DNA of 42,056 nt, taken from an uncultured Lachnospira sp. (lineage in GTDB: Bacteria; Bacillota; Clostridia; Lachnospirales; Lachnospiraceae). Below the pieces are notes generated by a model. The model was not told where the DNA came from and did not search any database. It was given only the letters and a program-made list of their open reading frames with translations. The stretch is taken from contig CANRBP010000002.1 of assembly GCA_947628875.1 (NCBI GenBank), positions 1 through 42,056 on the forward strand, written 5' to 3'. The position numbers and the translations under genes were made by a program. Below, one piece after another: positions 24,345-33,506 of this stretch. How positions within the stretch are numbered: position 1 is the stretch's first letter; each line of letters starts with the position of its first letter.

Positions 24345-24818
24345 TTGATTAATATGCGTGCAGAATCACGCTATGGGTATAAAAAGAAAATGTTTAAAGA
24401 TATTGTGTTAAACAGCGTGATCATGACTGTACTGCTCTATTTTGCATGGGAAGATATAAAGCATCAGTCTATTGCGCGAAAGGAATTAGCTGCTGCGGGA
24501 ATCGCAGCATTGATATTCAGGCTGAGTCAGGGAAGCAGGTACCATATAAATATGATGTATCCGGCTGTATTTGCTGTGGCGCTGCTTATGCTGTTTGGCG
24601 TGACTGGATGCCTTGGAACAGGTGACTTGGCGGTTTTTGCAATACTGGCAGTGGTGAAAGGAAGTATATTTATGGTAGAGACATTTATATTTTCTATAAC
24701 GGTATTATTAATATACGCATGGGTAATGAAATTGGCGCGCCGTATGCCGCTTAAAAGGACAGTGCCGTTTTTGCCGTATATATGCATATCGGCGCTGGGG
24801 GTGATGGTATGCGCTTAA
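24345..24818 (+). CDS. Second A24 prepilin peptidase-like protein
   Basis: Small membrane protein with the two A24 aspartate positions: AWEDIKHQSIARKE near residue 36 and GCLGTGDLAVF near 92, where typical enzymes have GxGDxK. About five membrane segments are visible. It may be an active second peptidase, perhaps for the TadE-like proteins on either side. AGGAGG at 24328-24333 suits TTG 24345; ATG 24354 is possible but distant, and the track start GTG 24324 precedes the ribosome-binding site. The 3' end overlaps the next gene. Confidence 0.7.
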   Translation: MINMRAESRYGYKKKMFKDIVLNSVIMTVLLYFAWEDIKHQSIARKELAAAGIAALIFRLSQGSRYHINMMYPAVFAVALLMLFGVTGCLGTGDLAVFAILAVVKGSIFMVETFIFSITVLLIYAWVMKLARRMPLKRTVPFLPYICISALGVMVCA

Positions 24819-25177
24819 AAGCATCATTTACGGTGGAAAATGCTGTGCTGGTTCCGTTATTTACGATAATTATCATTACATTGGTGCTATATGGCATATC
24901 TGTGCATGACCATGTTATTGAGCATAGTGCTGAGCTGCAGGCAGCCATGAAGATTGAGCAGGAGTCTCCGGGACTATCCGATCAGGAACAGGAACGGGTG
25001 TTTCAAAACGCAGCTGCATATATTAGCGAAAAATCAATGCGCGAAGACGGTGATCCGTATAAGGTGGAGCAGGCGGCTGAAAATAAGATTATTATCAGGC
25101 ATAACCTGCCTGCGGATTTTATCAGAAAAGTTAATGCAGGCTCAAAATTAATAATGAATGATTCTGAGAAGGAGTAA
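24809..25177 (+). CDS. TadE-like minor pilin
   Basis: A protein of 122 residues with the Tad pseudopilin N-terminus LKASFTVENAVLVPLFTIIIITLVLYG, in which Glu follows the processing region. The rest is a soluble helical domain (HSAELQAAMKIEQE, YKVEQAAENKIIIRHNL). The ATG at 24809 with GGGGGTG upstream is used instead of track start 24782. The start overlaps the stop of the preceding peptidase gene, pointing to linked expression. Likely a minor pilus subunit. Confidence 0.7.
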   Translation: MRLKASFTVENAVLVPLFTIIIITLVLYGISVHDHVIEHSAELQAAMKIEQESPGLSDQEQERVFQNAAAYISEKSMREDGDPYKVEQAAENKIIIRHNLPADFIRKVNAGSKLIMNDSEKE

Positions 25178-25181
25178 CGGT

Positions 25182-26594
25182 ATGGATGCGGTAAGGTTTG
25201 AAAATGAAAATAATATTAATTATATGGTTATTGAAGAAAAAGGCGAACAAGCAGCTTTGGATTTTGAACTGAAAATGCTTGAAAAAAATAAAATACAGGG
25301 TTTGCTGCCGCTGTACATAAGGCAGATTAACAATCGCAGGCTTTATTACTATGAAATTACGGCAAAGCAGCAAATGTCAAAGATATTCTCTTTTAATAAA
25401 ATTAAGTGGCAGGATCTGAAAATGATATGCGAAGGCATAGCTATGATGGTGCATACAGTTAATGAATATCTGCTGGCATTGGAAAATATAATACTTAAAC
25501 CGGAACTGATATTCATGGACTTGTCCAAAAGGCAGCTGTATTTTACATATTATCCTGGCGTGAATGAAGACTTGGCAAAGCATGAAAAAGCTGATGAACA
25601 GCTGCGCCAGCTGTTTGAATATATTTTGGAGCATTACGACCACAGTACGGAAAAAGAAGAATTGATGACGGTTTATGATATGTACCAGAAAATTGTGCAA
25701 AATGAATATAATCTGGAAAAACTGGGCGAGTTTGTCAGTGAAAAGCCGGAAAAAAATAATAGGCCGGACGGAGAGGATATACAAAAGCCTGAAAATGAAG
25801 AAAAAACCGGCATAAAGCAGGATAATGAAAAGAATGCGGGCAAAGTTATTGATGCAATACCATGCGAGACAGTTCATGAAGAAAAAGAAGTTTATGACGT
25901 TAAAAAAATAAATTTGCAAAAAGGCATAAAAGCAATTGCCGGCGCCTGTATTCTGTGGGGCATGCTTCATTTGCTGCTGCCTGATATGATGCTGCTGCAA
26001 GTAAGCTCAATAGCAGCCATTATATTTATTGCGGCGGGTTCAGCAGTATTTTTGGTGCTTGAGCGTATGCCCAAAACAGTATTGTCAAAAATGGAATATA
26101 GCAGTTACAGCCAGCCTTTTGTAATGCCGGATTCAACAGAAGATAACATCGGAAAACAGGAAGAAGAAATATCCTTGACGCAAAATGCAGAAGCCGAAAA
26201 CATGCGTTCAAAACAGCAGGAGGCCAAGGCATATAGCGGACATACCATGCTGCTGTCAGAGTATATGGCTTCACATCAGCCTGCGCAGTATGCATTAAAA
26301 TTAGTTTATCAGGGAAACGAACAGGGTTTGGAGGGAGAATTGCCTGTTAGTAAGTTTCCGTGCATGATAGGCAGCTTTGGCCAGCACTGCGATATAAGAA
26401 TTGAGCATGCAATGGTCAGCAGGATACACATGTGCATATATTGTCAGGGGGCAGATATAAGCGTGGAGGATTTAAATTCTACAAATGGCACTTATGTTAA
26501 CGGAAGCCGTCTTGCAACAGGAGAAAAATATTCCATTCAAAACGGCGATGAACTCAAAATAGCCACATTGCTATATAAGGTTGAAATAAGCTAG
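25182..26594 (+). CDS. DUF6382 - transmembrane - FHA domain protein
   Basis: A 470-residue membrane protein ending the Tad operon. The N-terminal 190 residues match the DUF6382 type; LALENIILKPELIFMDL recalls a kinase-like catalytic loop without its key residues. An acidic linker follows, then two membrane helices at about 250-295 (AIAGACILWGMLHLLL, VSSIAAIIFIAAGSAVFLVL), and a C-terminal FHA domain with IGSFGQHCDIRI, VSRIHMCIY and DLNSTNGTYVNG, the phosphothreonine-binding pattern. AAGGAG lies eight bases before ATG 25182. It may tie pilus function to Ser/Thr phosphorylation; no kinase gene is in the window. Confidence 0.8.
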   Translation: MDAVRFENENNINYMVIEEKGEQAALDFELKMLEKNKIQGLLPLYIRQINNRRLYYYEITAKQQMSKIFSFNKIKWQDLKMICEGIAMMVHTVNEYLLALENIILKPELIFMDLSKRQLYFTYYPGVNEDLAKHEKADEQLRQLFEYILEHYDHSTEKEELMTVYDMYQKIVQNEYNLEKLGEFVSEKPEKNNRPDGEDIQKPENEEKTGIKQDNEKNAGKVIDAIPCETVHEEKEVYDVKKINLQKGIKAIAGACILWGMLHLLLPDMMLLQVSSIAAIIFIAAGSAVFLVLERMPKTVLSKMEYSSYSQPFVMPDSTEDNIGKQEEEISLTQNAEAENMRSKQQEAKAYSGHTMLLSEYMASHQPAQYALKLVYQGNEQGLEGELPVSKFPCMIGSFGQHCDIRIEHAMVSRIHMCIYCQGADISVEDLNSTNGTYVNGSRLATGEKYSIQNGDELKIATLLYKVEIS

Positions 26595-26639
26595 ATTTTA
26601 TGCTATATTCACACTATCGCAAAAGCTGGAGGATGCTCT

Positions 26640-27632
26640 ATGAAGGTAAATATTTATTATGGCGGCAGGGGTATGGTGGACGACCCAACGATTTTTGTGC
26701 TTAAAAAAGTTCAAAACGTGTTAGATGAGCTAAATGTTCGGTATGAACGCTTCAATTTATATGAACTGAAAAACAAGATCACAACTCTTTCACAAACTGT
26801 AACTGACGCAGATGCTGTTATTTTGGCGACTACAGTTGAGTGGCTTGGCATGGGCGGATATATGCAGATGTTTTTGGATGCATGCTGGCTTTATGCAGAT
26901 AAGACGGCCATCAACAACGTGTATATGTTCCCGGTTGTGTTATCTAAGACATATGGCGAGAGGGAAGTTTCGCTTACGCTGGTAAATTCATGGGAGATGC
27001 TTGGCGGACGGGCAGCTCCGGGGATCAGCGCTTATGTAGATGATACAACAGAATTTGAATTTAACAAATCGTATGTGGAGCTTATTGAGAAACAGGCGGA
27101 GAATATCTACAGGATAGTCTCTAAAAAAAGAATGTCGCTGCCGTCAAGCAGCCAGACTATCAAACAAAATGTCATGAAAGACATTGTGCGGCTGACGCCT
27201 CAGGAAAGCGAGCAGCTGTCCAAATATGCTTCAGATGATGCATTTGTAAAAACACAAAAGAAAGATATTGAATCGCTGGCTTCTATTTATAAAGAACTCC
27301 TTAGTGATGAGGAGAACGGAGGGGATAGCTATTATCTGGATATTTTTAAAAACCATTTTGATGATACTGTAAAATACAGAGGATCATATGTGATTGCTGT
27401 CAGCGATAAAAATAAGAGCATTACCCTGGATGTTGACTATGGAAAGCTTGATGTTGATTTTGGCGAAAATGCAGAGGCGGATGTTATAGCACGGATGAAT
27501 AAAGATGTTTTCGATGGAATAACAGAGGGTAAAATTACCTTTCACAGGGCATTTATGACGGGGGATATGATTGCGAAAGGTAATTTCAGAAGCCTCAGGA
27601 TGCTGGATGAATTGTTTACTTTTTCAAGGTAA
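26640..27632 (+). CDS. Flavodoxin-like domain fused to SCP2 sterol-carrier domain
   Basis: A 330-residue fusion. Residues 1-160 look like a flavodoxin/NADPH-dependent FMN reductase fold (MKVNIYYGGRG, ADAVILATTVEWLGMGGYMQMFLDA, MFPVVLSKTYGEREVSLTLVNSWEMLGG). After a linker, the C-terminal 110 residues resemble SCP2 (YRGSYVIAVSDKNKSITLDVDYG, KITFHRAFMTGDMIAKGNFRSLRMLDELF), which binds lipids or other hydrophobic ligands. GGAGG precedes the ATG. It stands between the Tad operon and a divergent-strand kinase, likely alone. The substrate is unknown. Confidence 0.72.
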   Translation: MKVNIYYGGRGMVDDPTIFVLKKVQNVLDELNVRYERFNLYELKNKITTLSQTVTDADAVILATTVEWLGMGGYMQMFLDACWLYADKTAINNVYMFPVVLSKTYGEREVSLTLVNSWEMLGGRAAPGISAYVDDTTEFEFNKSYVELIEKQAENIYRIVSKKRMSLPSSSQTIKQNVMKDIVRLTPQESEQLSKYASDDAFVKTQKKDIESLASIYKELLSDEENGGDSYYLDIFKNHFDDTVKYRGSYVIAVSDKNKSITLDVDYGKLDVDFGENAEADVIARMNKDVFDGITEGKITFHRAFMTGDMIAKGNFRSLRMLDELFTFSR

Positions 27633-27645
27633 CAGGCTTTGCGTG

Positions 27646-27679
27646 AAAAAATCAGGCATGAGATAATGGCTTCGGCCTG
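27646..27679 (-). terminator. Possible terminator of the histidine kinase gene
   Basis: On the minus strand CAGGC and GCCTG form a five-pair stem followed by ATTTTTT, just after the kinase stop. The loop is 17 bases, so the hairpin is modest. Confidence 0.35.
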
Positions 27680-27680
27680 T

Positions 27681-28463
27681 TTAGAGTGTCGGCAGGGTAA
27701 GGCAGACGCTTGTGGTATCGCTGTCCTGTTGGAAACTCACAGTTCCATAATGCGCAATGCATACGCGGTAGACGATAGATAAGCCAAGTCCTGCACGGTT
27801 TTCCCTTGTAGAATAAAATGGCTTGCATAAAATATCGGCAGTAGTATTTGGATAGCAGACAGGCTCAGAAAAAGGGTCATCAATGTCTATGTAATTAATA
27901 TCAGGAAGGATTCCGGGATTGGAAATAATGACCCGTACATGAGATGAATCCTCGTCAAGCCGGGCAGCAATATGGATGTCGCTGTTGTTTGGAGTTGCAT
28001 CGTAGCAATTGTCAATAATCTCATTGAGTGCTATAAGCAAGTGTTCCGGATCGCCGCTGACTTGAATATCGCTGCTGCCTATATCGAAAGTAAACATGCG
28101 GTCGGAATTTTCATGGCGGTCATCTGCCTCATCAGGGAGCTGCAATAGAAGATCCGTAAGTGATGTAGGCGCCAGTTCAGGGGATATGCAATATCTGTAC
28201 AGGGAAGTGCGATCCATAAAATTAATGAGCCGGTGAACCGTATCGCCGATCTCCTTCCAGAAGCTATATGTTTTTGCCTCGGGATGCTGGCGCGTGATCA
28301 GCTGATAGGAACTGTTGATAAAGGATATGTAATTTTTAATTTCATGGGACGCTGCACTTAAAGTGCGATAGTGCTCCAGAGCGGATGAATGGCATATGTC
28401 ATATAGAGAAGGGTCAGTTTGCTGTAAAGCCTGTAACATAGCATACTCATGTGGTTGAATCAT
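27681..28463 (-). CDS. Orphan cytoplasmic sensor histidine kinase
   Basis: A 260-residue kinase without membrane segments or a recognisable sensor domain. The H box is LSAASHEIKNYISFINSSYQL near residue 40, the N box ALNEIIDNCYDATP, the F region CKPFYSTR and the G2 box RAGLGLSIVYRV. The G1 box is reduced to SNPG. AAGGAG followed by six bases favours ATG 28463 rather than 28469. No response regulator is adjacent, so it is an orphan. A core Spo0A box lies 160 bases upstream. Orphan kinases in Clostridia often act on Spo0A; that role here is inference. Confidence 0.85.
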   Translation of the reverse strand: MIQPHEYAMLQALQQTDPSLYDICHSSALEHYRTLSAASHEIKNYISFINSSYQLITRQHPEAKTYSFWKEIGDTVHRLINFMDRTSLYRYCISPELAPTSLTDLLLQLPDEADDRHENSDRMFTFDIGSSDIQVSGDPEHLLIALNEIIDNCYDATPNNSDIHIAARLDEDSSHVRVIISNPGILPDINYIDIDDPFSEPVCYPNTTADILCKPFYSTRENRAGLGLSIVYRVCIAHYGTVSFQQDSDTTSVCLTLPTL

Positions 28464-28623
28464 TTGCATCTCCTTAAATAAATTTTATAAAATAGTGTGT
28501 AAGTGCTGCTGTAAGCCTGTCATAGAACCAAAAAATTATCATAAATAATATTGATATCAGTGTTTGTTTGGGTTATGATACATAAAGTATAAACTTGTTT
28601 AATCAGTATGTAAACAATAGGTT

Positions 28624-28630
28624 TTCGACA
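28624..28630 (-). promoter_or_regulatory. Candidate Spo0A box
   Basis: TTCGACA on the plus strand is the reverse complement of TGTCGAA, the core of the Spo0A-binding consensus, within AAAAATGTCGAAAA. It lies in the 248-base region between the divergent kinase and HIT genes. A seven-base match is expected several times per window by chance. Confidence 0.3.
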
Positions 28631-28711
28631 TTTTTTGCAAGCATACACTTATGAAGCTGGTGCCAATATGACACACATCATGCAATATTTTATAGAAAGG
28701 TAAGGATAGAG

Positions 28712-29128
28712 ATGAAAAAAGATGATTGTATATTTTGCAAGATCGCAAACGGCATTATTCCGGCAAATGCATTGTATGAAGATGATACTGTAAAGGTAAT
28801 ATTTGATGTCGGACCGGCATCGGAGGGACATGTTTTGATTTTGCCTAAAGAGCATTTTGATTCAATTTATATGTTGGATGATGAAACAGCTGCTCATATT
28901 TTTAAGGTGGCAGTAAAAGTGGCAAAAGCGCTGCAGAAGGCCTTGCCGCTTGAGGGATTGAATGTTGTGCAGAATAATGGAAAAATGGCAGGGCAAACAG
29001 TATTTCATTTCCACATGCACTTGATACCGAGATATCAGGGAGATACAGTCAATATTGGGTGGAAACCGGGAGAGATAACACCGGAGCAGATAGATGCATT
29101 GAAGGAAAAAGTTGCAGCTGAATTATGA
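28712..29128 (+). CDS. HIT family nucleotide-binding protein
   Basis: Histidine-triad hydrolase or transferase of the Hint type, usually acting on nucleoside phosphoramidates or dinucleotides. The zinc-related DDCIFCKIANGIIPA is at the start; the triad HFHMHLIPRY is near residue 100. Length of 138 residues is normal. AAGGTAAGGATAGAG precedes the ATG. The gene lies 49 bases upstream of the aconitase-family gene and may share a transcript with it. Its physiological substrate cannot be told from sequence. Confidence 0.93.
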   Translation: MKKDDCIFCKIANGIIPANALYEDDTVKVIFDVGPASEGHVLILPKEHFDSIYMLDDETAAHIFKVAVKVAKALQKALPLEGLNVVQNNGKMAGQTVFHFHMHLIPRYQGDTVNIGWKPGEITPEQIDALKEKVAAEL

Positions 29129-29177
29129 GATAATATAGCAGCAGCGAGAAGATTGAATGAAGAATGGAGAATTAATA

Positions 29178-31463
29178 ATGATAAAGTTAAGTAATGGCGG
29201 AGCATATCTGGTTAATGGCACAGATATTATTGAAGAAAACGAATCTGGCGCATTGTCAGCCAGATTGGGCGGACAGGCGCCGTCCAGAGAAGAAGCGGCA
29301 CAAAATACGATGGCATACAGGATATTAAAAGAACATAATACGTCAGGCAATATGCAGAAATTGAAGATAAAGTTCGACAAGATGACTTCGCATGATATTA
29401 CCTTTGTGGGTATTATCCAGACGGCGAGGGCGTCAGGATTGGAAAAGTTCCCGATACCTTATGTGCTTACAAATTGCCATAACAGCCTTTGCGCAGTAGG
29501 CGGCACGATTAATGAAGATGATCATATGTTCGGACTGACTTGCGCAAAGAAATATGGCGGCGTTTATGTACCTCCGCATCAGGCGGTAATACATCAGTTC
29601 GCGAGGGAGATGCTGGCAGAGTGCGGAAAGATGATATTAGGCTCTGACAGCCATACGCGTTATGGAGCATTGGGAACAATGGCCATGGGCGAGGGAGGAC
29701 CTGAACTGGTAAAGCAGCTTCTGAATAAGACATATGATATCAATATGCCGGGAGTTGTAGCTATTTATCTGACTGGCGAGCCTGCAAAGGGCGTTGGACC
29801 TCAGGACGTAGCGCTGGCTATTATTGGCGCGGTGTTCGGCAATGGATATGTAAAAAATAAAGTGATGGAGTTTGTAGGACCAGGAGTGGGCAGCCTCAGT
29901 GCAGATTTCAGGATCGGCATTGACGTTATGACGACAGAGACAACCTGCCTTTCATCAATCTGGCAGACAGACGAAAAAATACAGGAATTTTATGATATTC
30001 ATGGAAGAGGAGAGTGCTATCAGGAGTTAAAGCCTGGCAGCACGGCATATTATGATGGCGTTGTTTATGTTGATCTTGGAAAAATAAAACCGATGATTGC
30101 TATGCCTTTCCATCCAAGCAATACCTATACGATTGAAGAAGTTAATGCAAACCTTTTGGATATCCTGCATGATTGCGAGCAAAAAGCGCTTGTTAGCCTG
30201 GACGGACAGGTAGATTTCAAACTTACAAACAAAGTGCGTGACGGAAAGCTTTATGTTGACCAGGGTATTATTGCCGGATGTGCAGGCGGCGGATTTGAGA
30301 ACATCTGCGCAGCAGCGGATATATTAAAGGGACGCTCGATTGGTGCAGATGAATTTACGCTTAGCGTTTATCCGGCAAGTACGCCGATTTATATGGAGCT
30401 TGCAAAGAACGGAAGGCTGGCAGACTTATTAGGTACAGGCGCTATTGTTAAGACTGCATTTTGCGGCCCGTGCTTTGGTGCAGGAGATACGCCTGCAAAC
30501 AATGCATTTTCAATCCGCCATTCAACAAGGAATTTCCCGAACAGAGAAGGGTCAAAGCTGCAGCAGGGGCAGATAGCTTCAGTTGCTCTTATGGACGCAC
30601 GCTCAATTGCAGCAACAGCGGCAAATAAAGGCTTCCTGACAGCGGCAACGGATATGGATGTTGAATATACAGGGCCGGTTTACCATTTTGACAAAACAAT
30701 ATATGAGAACCGCGTATTTGACAGCAAAGGCGTGGCAGACCCATCGCAGGAGATCCAGTTCGGACCAAATATAAAGGATTGGCCGGAAATGGTTGAATTG
30801 CCGGAAAATCTGATTATTAAGGTAGTTTCAGAAATACATGATCCGGTTACAACAACGGACGAACTGATTCCGTCTGGCGAAACATCATCTTTCCGCTCCA
30901 ATCCGCTGGGATTGGCAGAATTTACCTTGTCCAGGAAAGATCCTGCTTATGTATCGCGTGCAAAAGAAGTCCAGAAAGCTGAAAAAGCCAGGGAAGCTGG
31001 ACAGTGCATGGGCGAGGCGCTTCCGGAATTAAGGGAGATTGTACACAAGGTTAAGGAAACATATGATGTTTGCAAGGAAAATCTCGGGATTGGCAGCACG
31101 ATTTTTGCGGTTAAGCCAGGAGACGGTTCAGCGCGCGAGCAGGCAGCATCATGCCAGAAGGTGCTTGGCGGATGGGCAAATATTGCGAATGAGTACGCAA
31201 CAAAAAGATATCGTTCCAATCTGATCAACTGGGGCATGCTTCCGTTTATTATAGAGCCGGGCGAACTTCCGTTTAAAAACGGTGATTATATCTTTATTCC
31301 GGCCATAAGGCAGGCGGTAAAGGACAAGGCAACCGTTATGCAGGCGTATGTGGTAAACAGAGATATGCAGGCGTTTGAATTAAAGATAGATGAACTGACA
31401 GATGACGAAAGACAGATAATTTTAGATGGCTGCCTGATCAATTTTTATAAAAATCATGATTGA
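29178..31463 (+). CDS. Aconitase-family hydratase
   Basis: A [4Fe-4S] hydro-lyase of the aconitase superfamily, 761 residues. Visible are the N-terminal [37 protein letters not shown], iron-sulfur cysteines in [11 protein letters not shown] and [11 protein letters not shown], and in the swivel domain the substrate loop [13 protein letters not shown] (aconitases usually have GSSRExA). The catalytic Ser-Arg pair is kept, one serine is Ala and the following His is Gln. It may be an aconitate hydratase for the citrate synthase at 6930, or a relative of the uncharacterised YbhJ hydratase group. GGAG upstream favours ATG 29178 over 29157. Confidence 0.8.
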   Translation: MIKLSNGGAYLVNGTDIIEENESGALSARLGGQAPSREEAAQNTMAYRILKEHNTSGNMQKLKIKFDKMTSHDITFVGIIQTARASGLEKFPIPYVLTNCHNSLCAVGGTINEDDHMFGLTCAKKYGGVYVPPHQAVIHQFAREMLAECGKMILGSDSHTRYGALGTMAMGEGGPELVKQLLNKTYDINMPGVVAIYLTGEPAKGVGPQDVALAIIGAVFGNGYVKNKVMEFVGPGVGSLSADFRIGIDVMTTETTCLSSIWQTDEKIQEFYDIHGRGECYQELKPGSTAYYDGVVYVDLGKIKPMIAMPFHPSNTYTIEEVNANLLDILHDCEQKALVSLDGQVDFKLTNKVRDGKLYVDQGIIAGCAGGGFENICAAADILKGRSIGADEFTLSVYPASTPIYMELAKNGRLADLLGTGAIVKTAFCGPCFGAGDTPANNAFSIRHSTRNFPNREGSKLQQGQIASVALMDARSIAATAANKGFLTAATDMDVEYTGPVYHFDKTIYENRVFDSKGVADPSQEIQFGPNIKDWPEMVELPENLIIKVVSEIHDPVTTTDELIPSGETSSFRSNPLGLAEFTLSRKDPAYVSRAKEVQKAEKAREAGQCMGEALPELREIVHKVKETYDVCKENLGIGSTIFAVKPGDGSAREQAASCQKVLGGWANIANEYATKRYRSNLINWGMLPFIIEPGELPFKNGDYIFIPAIRQAVKDKATVMQAYVVNRDMQAFELKIDELTDDERQIILDGCLINFYKNHD

Positions 31464-31521
31464 TTCTGTGAGGCAAGCTATTGATATGCAAAGAAACCGA
31501 TAGAGAAAGCGGGAGATTCAT

Positions 31522-32613
31522 ATGGCAGAACAAAATATTTTAGCTGGTGATATCACGGTACTCGAACAGGTTATCAGCGATTTTAGGGAACATAATGAAA
31601 AAAAAGACCGTATGGATAAGCTTGTCCAAACCATGCATGACCTGGGAAAAAATATTGATGTAACAGAACGGGAGATGAAGGACGAGATTGATGCCAGGAT
31701 TAAGGCCAGCACGGCATCTATCTGTGAGGGATATGATAAGTCTATTGCGGCGGACAATGTAAAGCTCAAGGATGTCCAAAGCGACCGCGAGAAAGCAAAA
31801 ATGGCCGGGGTCAAAGAGCGGATTGAAAATGAGACGGCTTTTTTAAAAAAAGAAAATATCGATCTGAAGGATCAGATTAAGTCTGCATTTAAGCTTGAGC
31901 AGATACCAATGTTCTGCAGCCGCAAATTTTATCTTGCGTTATTTGGAACAAAGGGAGTATCGGATGCCGTTATCTATCTGGCTGTATTGCTCCTGTTCTT
32001 TACGGCCATACCTCTTGCGCTGTATTTTATTCCTTCATTTCCTGCATGGGGGTACATTGTGTATTACTCAGTGATGGCGCCGCTTGTTTTTTCGGTATAC
32101 AAATGGATTTATGCAAAGACATATGTGCCTCACGCCGAGACGATTCAGGCGGCACGCAGGACAAAAGTTAAGATACGCGTGAACTGCAAAACGATTAAAA
32201 AGATTGAAAAGGGCATCAGAACAGACAAAAATGAAGAAATGTATGGATTGGAAGGGTACGATTATACTATAAATGCAATCCATGATGACATTAGCCGCAT
32301 AGAAGATGAAAAAGCGAAGGCGCTGGACGAATTTGAAAAAACAGTTAAGCCGGATATTATTTCTGAGATTGAGGGGCGCAAGCTTGGCCAGATAGAGCTG
32401 ATGAAAAGCGAACTGGCGAAAAAACAGGAAGAGGCAGCAGCGCTGGACGAATTGACAAAGCGGCAGCGGATCTACATTTCTGCTAACTATGAAGCTTATC
32501 TGGGAAAAGAATTTATGAATGCAGATAAGCTTCAGGAACTCCATGATATCATGAAGTCAGGCGTTGCGGATACGGTTGCCCAGGCGCTTGCGGCATATAA
32601 GGATAAACATTAG
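31522..32613 (+). CDS. Membrane protein with flanking coiled coils, function unknown
   Basis: I do not recognise the family. The 363-residue protein has a charged helical N-terminal half (residues 10-125, for example EREMKDEIDARIKASTA), two membrane helices at about 147-170 and 176-195 (AVIYLAVLLLFFTAIPLALYF; YIVYYSVMAPLVFSVYKWIY), and a second helical half with a coiled-coil look (DISRIEDEKAKALDEFEKTV). Both ends should face the cytoplasm. GCGGGAGA precedes the ATG. It follows the aconitase gene by 58 bases, and its last 65 bases overlap the convergent yyaC end. Confidence 0.6.
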   Translation: MAEQNILAGDITVLEQVISDFREHNEKKDRMDKLVQTMHDLGKNIDVTEREMKDEIDARIKASTASICEGYDKSIAADNVKLKDVQSDREKAKMAGVKERIENETAFLKKENIDLKDQIKSAFKLEQIPMFCSRKFYLALFGTKGVSDAVIYLAVLLLFFTAIPLALYFIPSFPAWGYIVYYSVMAPLVFSVYKWIYAKTYVPHAETIQAARRTKVKIRVNCKTIKKIEKGIRTDKNEEMYGLEGYDYTINAIHDDISRIEDEKAKALDEFEKTVKPDIISEIEGRKLGQIELMKSELAKKQEEAAALDELTKRQRIYISANYEAYLGKEFMNADKLQELHDIMKSGVADTVAQALAAYKDKH

Positions 32614-33217
32614 GGGAATAATAGCCAAACGGCGTTGAGCAGTAATAACCGTCATGATATGGCATCGGATTGCCGCGGCGGGAATTGTCACATAAGGCAT
32701 TGACAAATACATTTGTGATAATATCCGCCAGCGTCATGATGATAGAGAGACGGGTCGTCTGTAACAGCAGGTTGTCCATCTCTCCGGAAATATTAACGAT
32801 GCCTGTTATATGTAAGTCGCCTATGGCCGGGAGCTGTTTTTTTACTCCGAGGCCAGGTATAAGCGGGCCGGAGCCAAGGGTAATATAACCTACATGTTCC
32901 GCCTTCCCCAAAGATGCATCAACTGCAATAATATATGGATTTTCATGCGATTGCAGGATATTTTCTATCATGTGCTCAAGGTTGGCTGCATGAATTGGGG
33001 AATACAGGGAACCGTATATAGATACATTTTCAAAGTAGTACTTTTTTAACTTGTACCCGACCAGCGGACCAAGGCTGTCTCCAGTGGAACGGTCGCTGCC
33101 GATGCACAGGATCACAAGCGGCCTTGAACCAACCGGTTCGGCCTGCAGTAAATCCAGCAGCTGTGCGCACATATCGAGAGGCGTGTCAGTGCTGGCAGAA
33201 TCAAAATAATATAACAT
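32549..33217 (-). CDS. yyaC: Spore protease YyaC family protein
   Basis: Gpr-like spore protease relative (DUF1256). The pattern CIGSDRSTGDSLGPLVGYKL, then SPIHAANLEHMI, IIAVDASLGKAEHVGYI, GVKKQLPAIGDLHITGIVN and TTRLSIIMTLADIIT is typical. In Bacillus this type is expressed in sporulation. About 32 extra residues at the C-terminus are rich in Tyr, Pro and Gly (CSTPFGYYSPNVYPYMPQAP) and may be disordered. The tail overlaps the convergent coiled-coil gene by 65 bases. AAAGGA stands eight bases before the ATG. Confidence 0.9.
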   Translation of the reverse strand: MLYYFDSASTDTPLDMCAQLLDLLQAEPVGSRPLVILCIGSDRSTGDSLGPLVGYKLKKYYFENVSIYGSLYSPIHAANLEHMIENILQSHENPYIIAVDASLGKAEHVGYITLGSGPLIPGLGVKKQLPAIGDLHITGIVNISGEMDNLLLQTTRLSIIMTLADIITNVFVNALCDNSRRGNPMPYHDGYYCSTPFGYYSPNVYPYMPQAPGQPYPQRLTS

Positions 33218-33506
33218 TGTTCTATTCCTTTCGGATAATATTGTGCCGGATAAGGTTATCTTTGTTATTCCGGATGGACAGAAATCAATATTTGCCTGTC
33301 TACAATATATTTATGTGGAAATTATGTAAATATGTCTTGAATGTTTCGTCAAATAATTTCAGAATAAAACAAAATGTGCGCAAAAAAGAAAAATAAAAAG
33401 AAAAATTTTTTTGACGCTGACAAAAAGTGATAAATTTTTTGCATACAGGGTGCTACGCTATAGACTAACCACTATTCATTTATGGGATCAAGGAGGCGGA
33501 AAGCAC

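Noticed and set aside
27631-27681. AACAGGC/GCCTGTT inverted repeat as a plus-strand terminator of the flavodoxin-SCP2 gene
   Set aside because: The loop is 37 bases and no T-run follows on the plus strand; the minus-strand reading with TTTTTT is more convincing.
33411-33506. N-terminal extension of the MPN-LysM protein in the ORF track
   Set aside because: It begins at TTG in AT-rich promoter-like sequence; AGGAGG directly supports ATG 33507.
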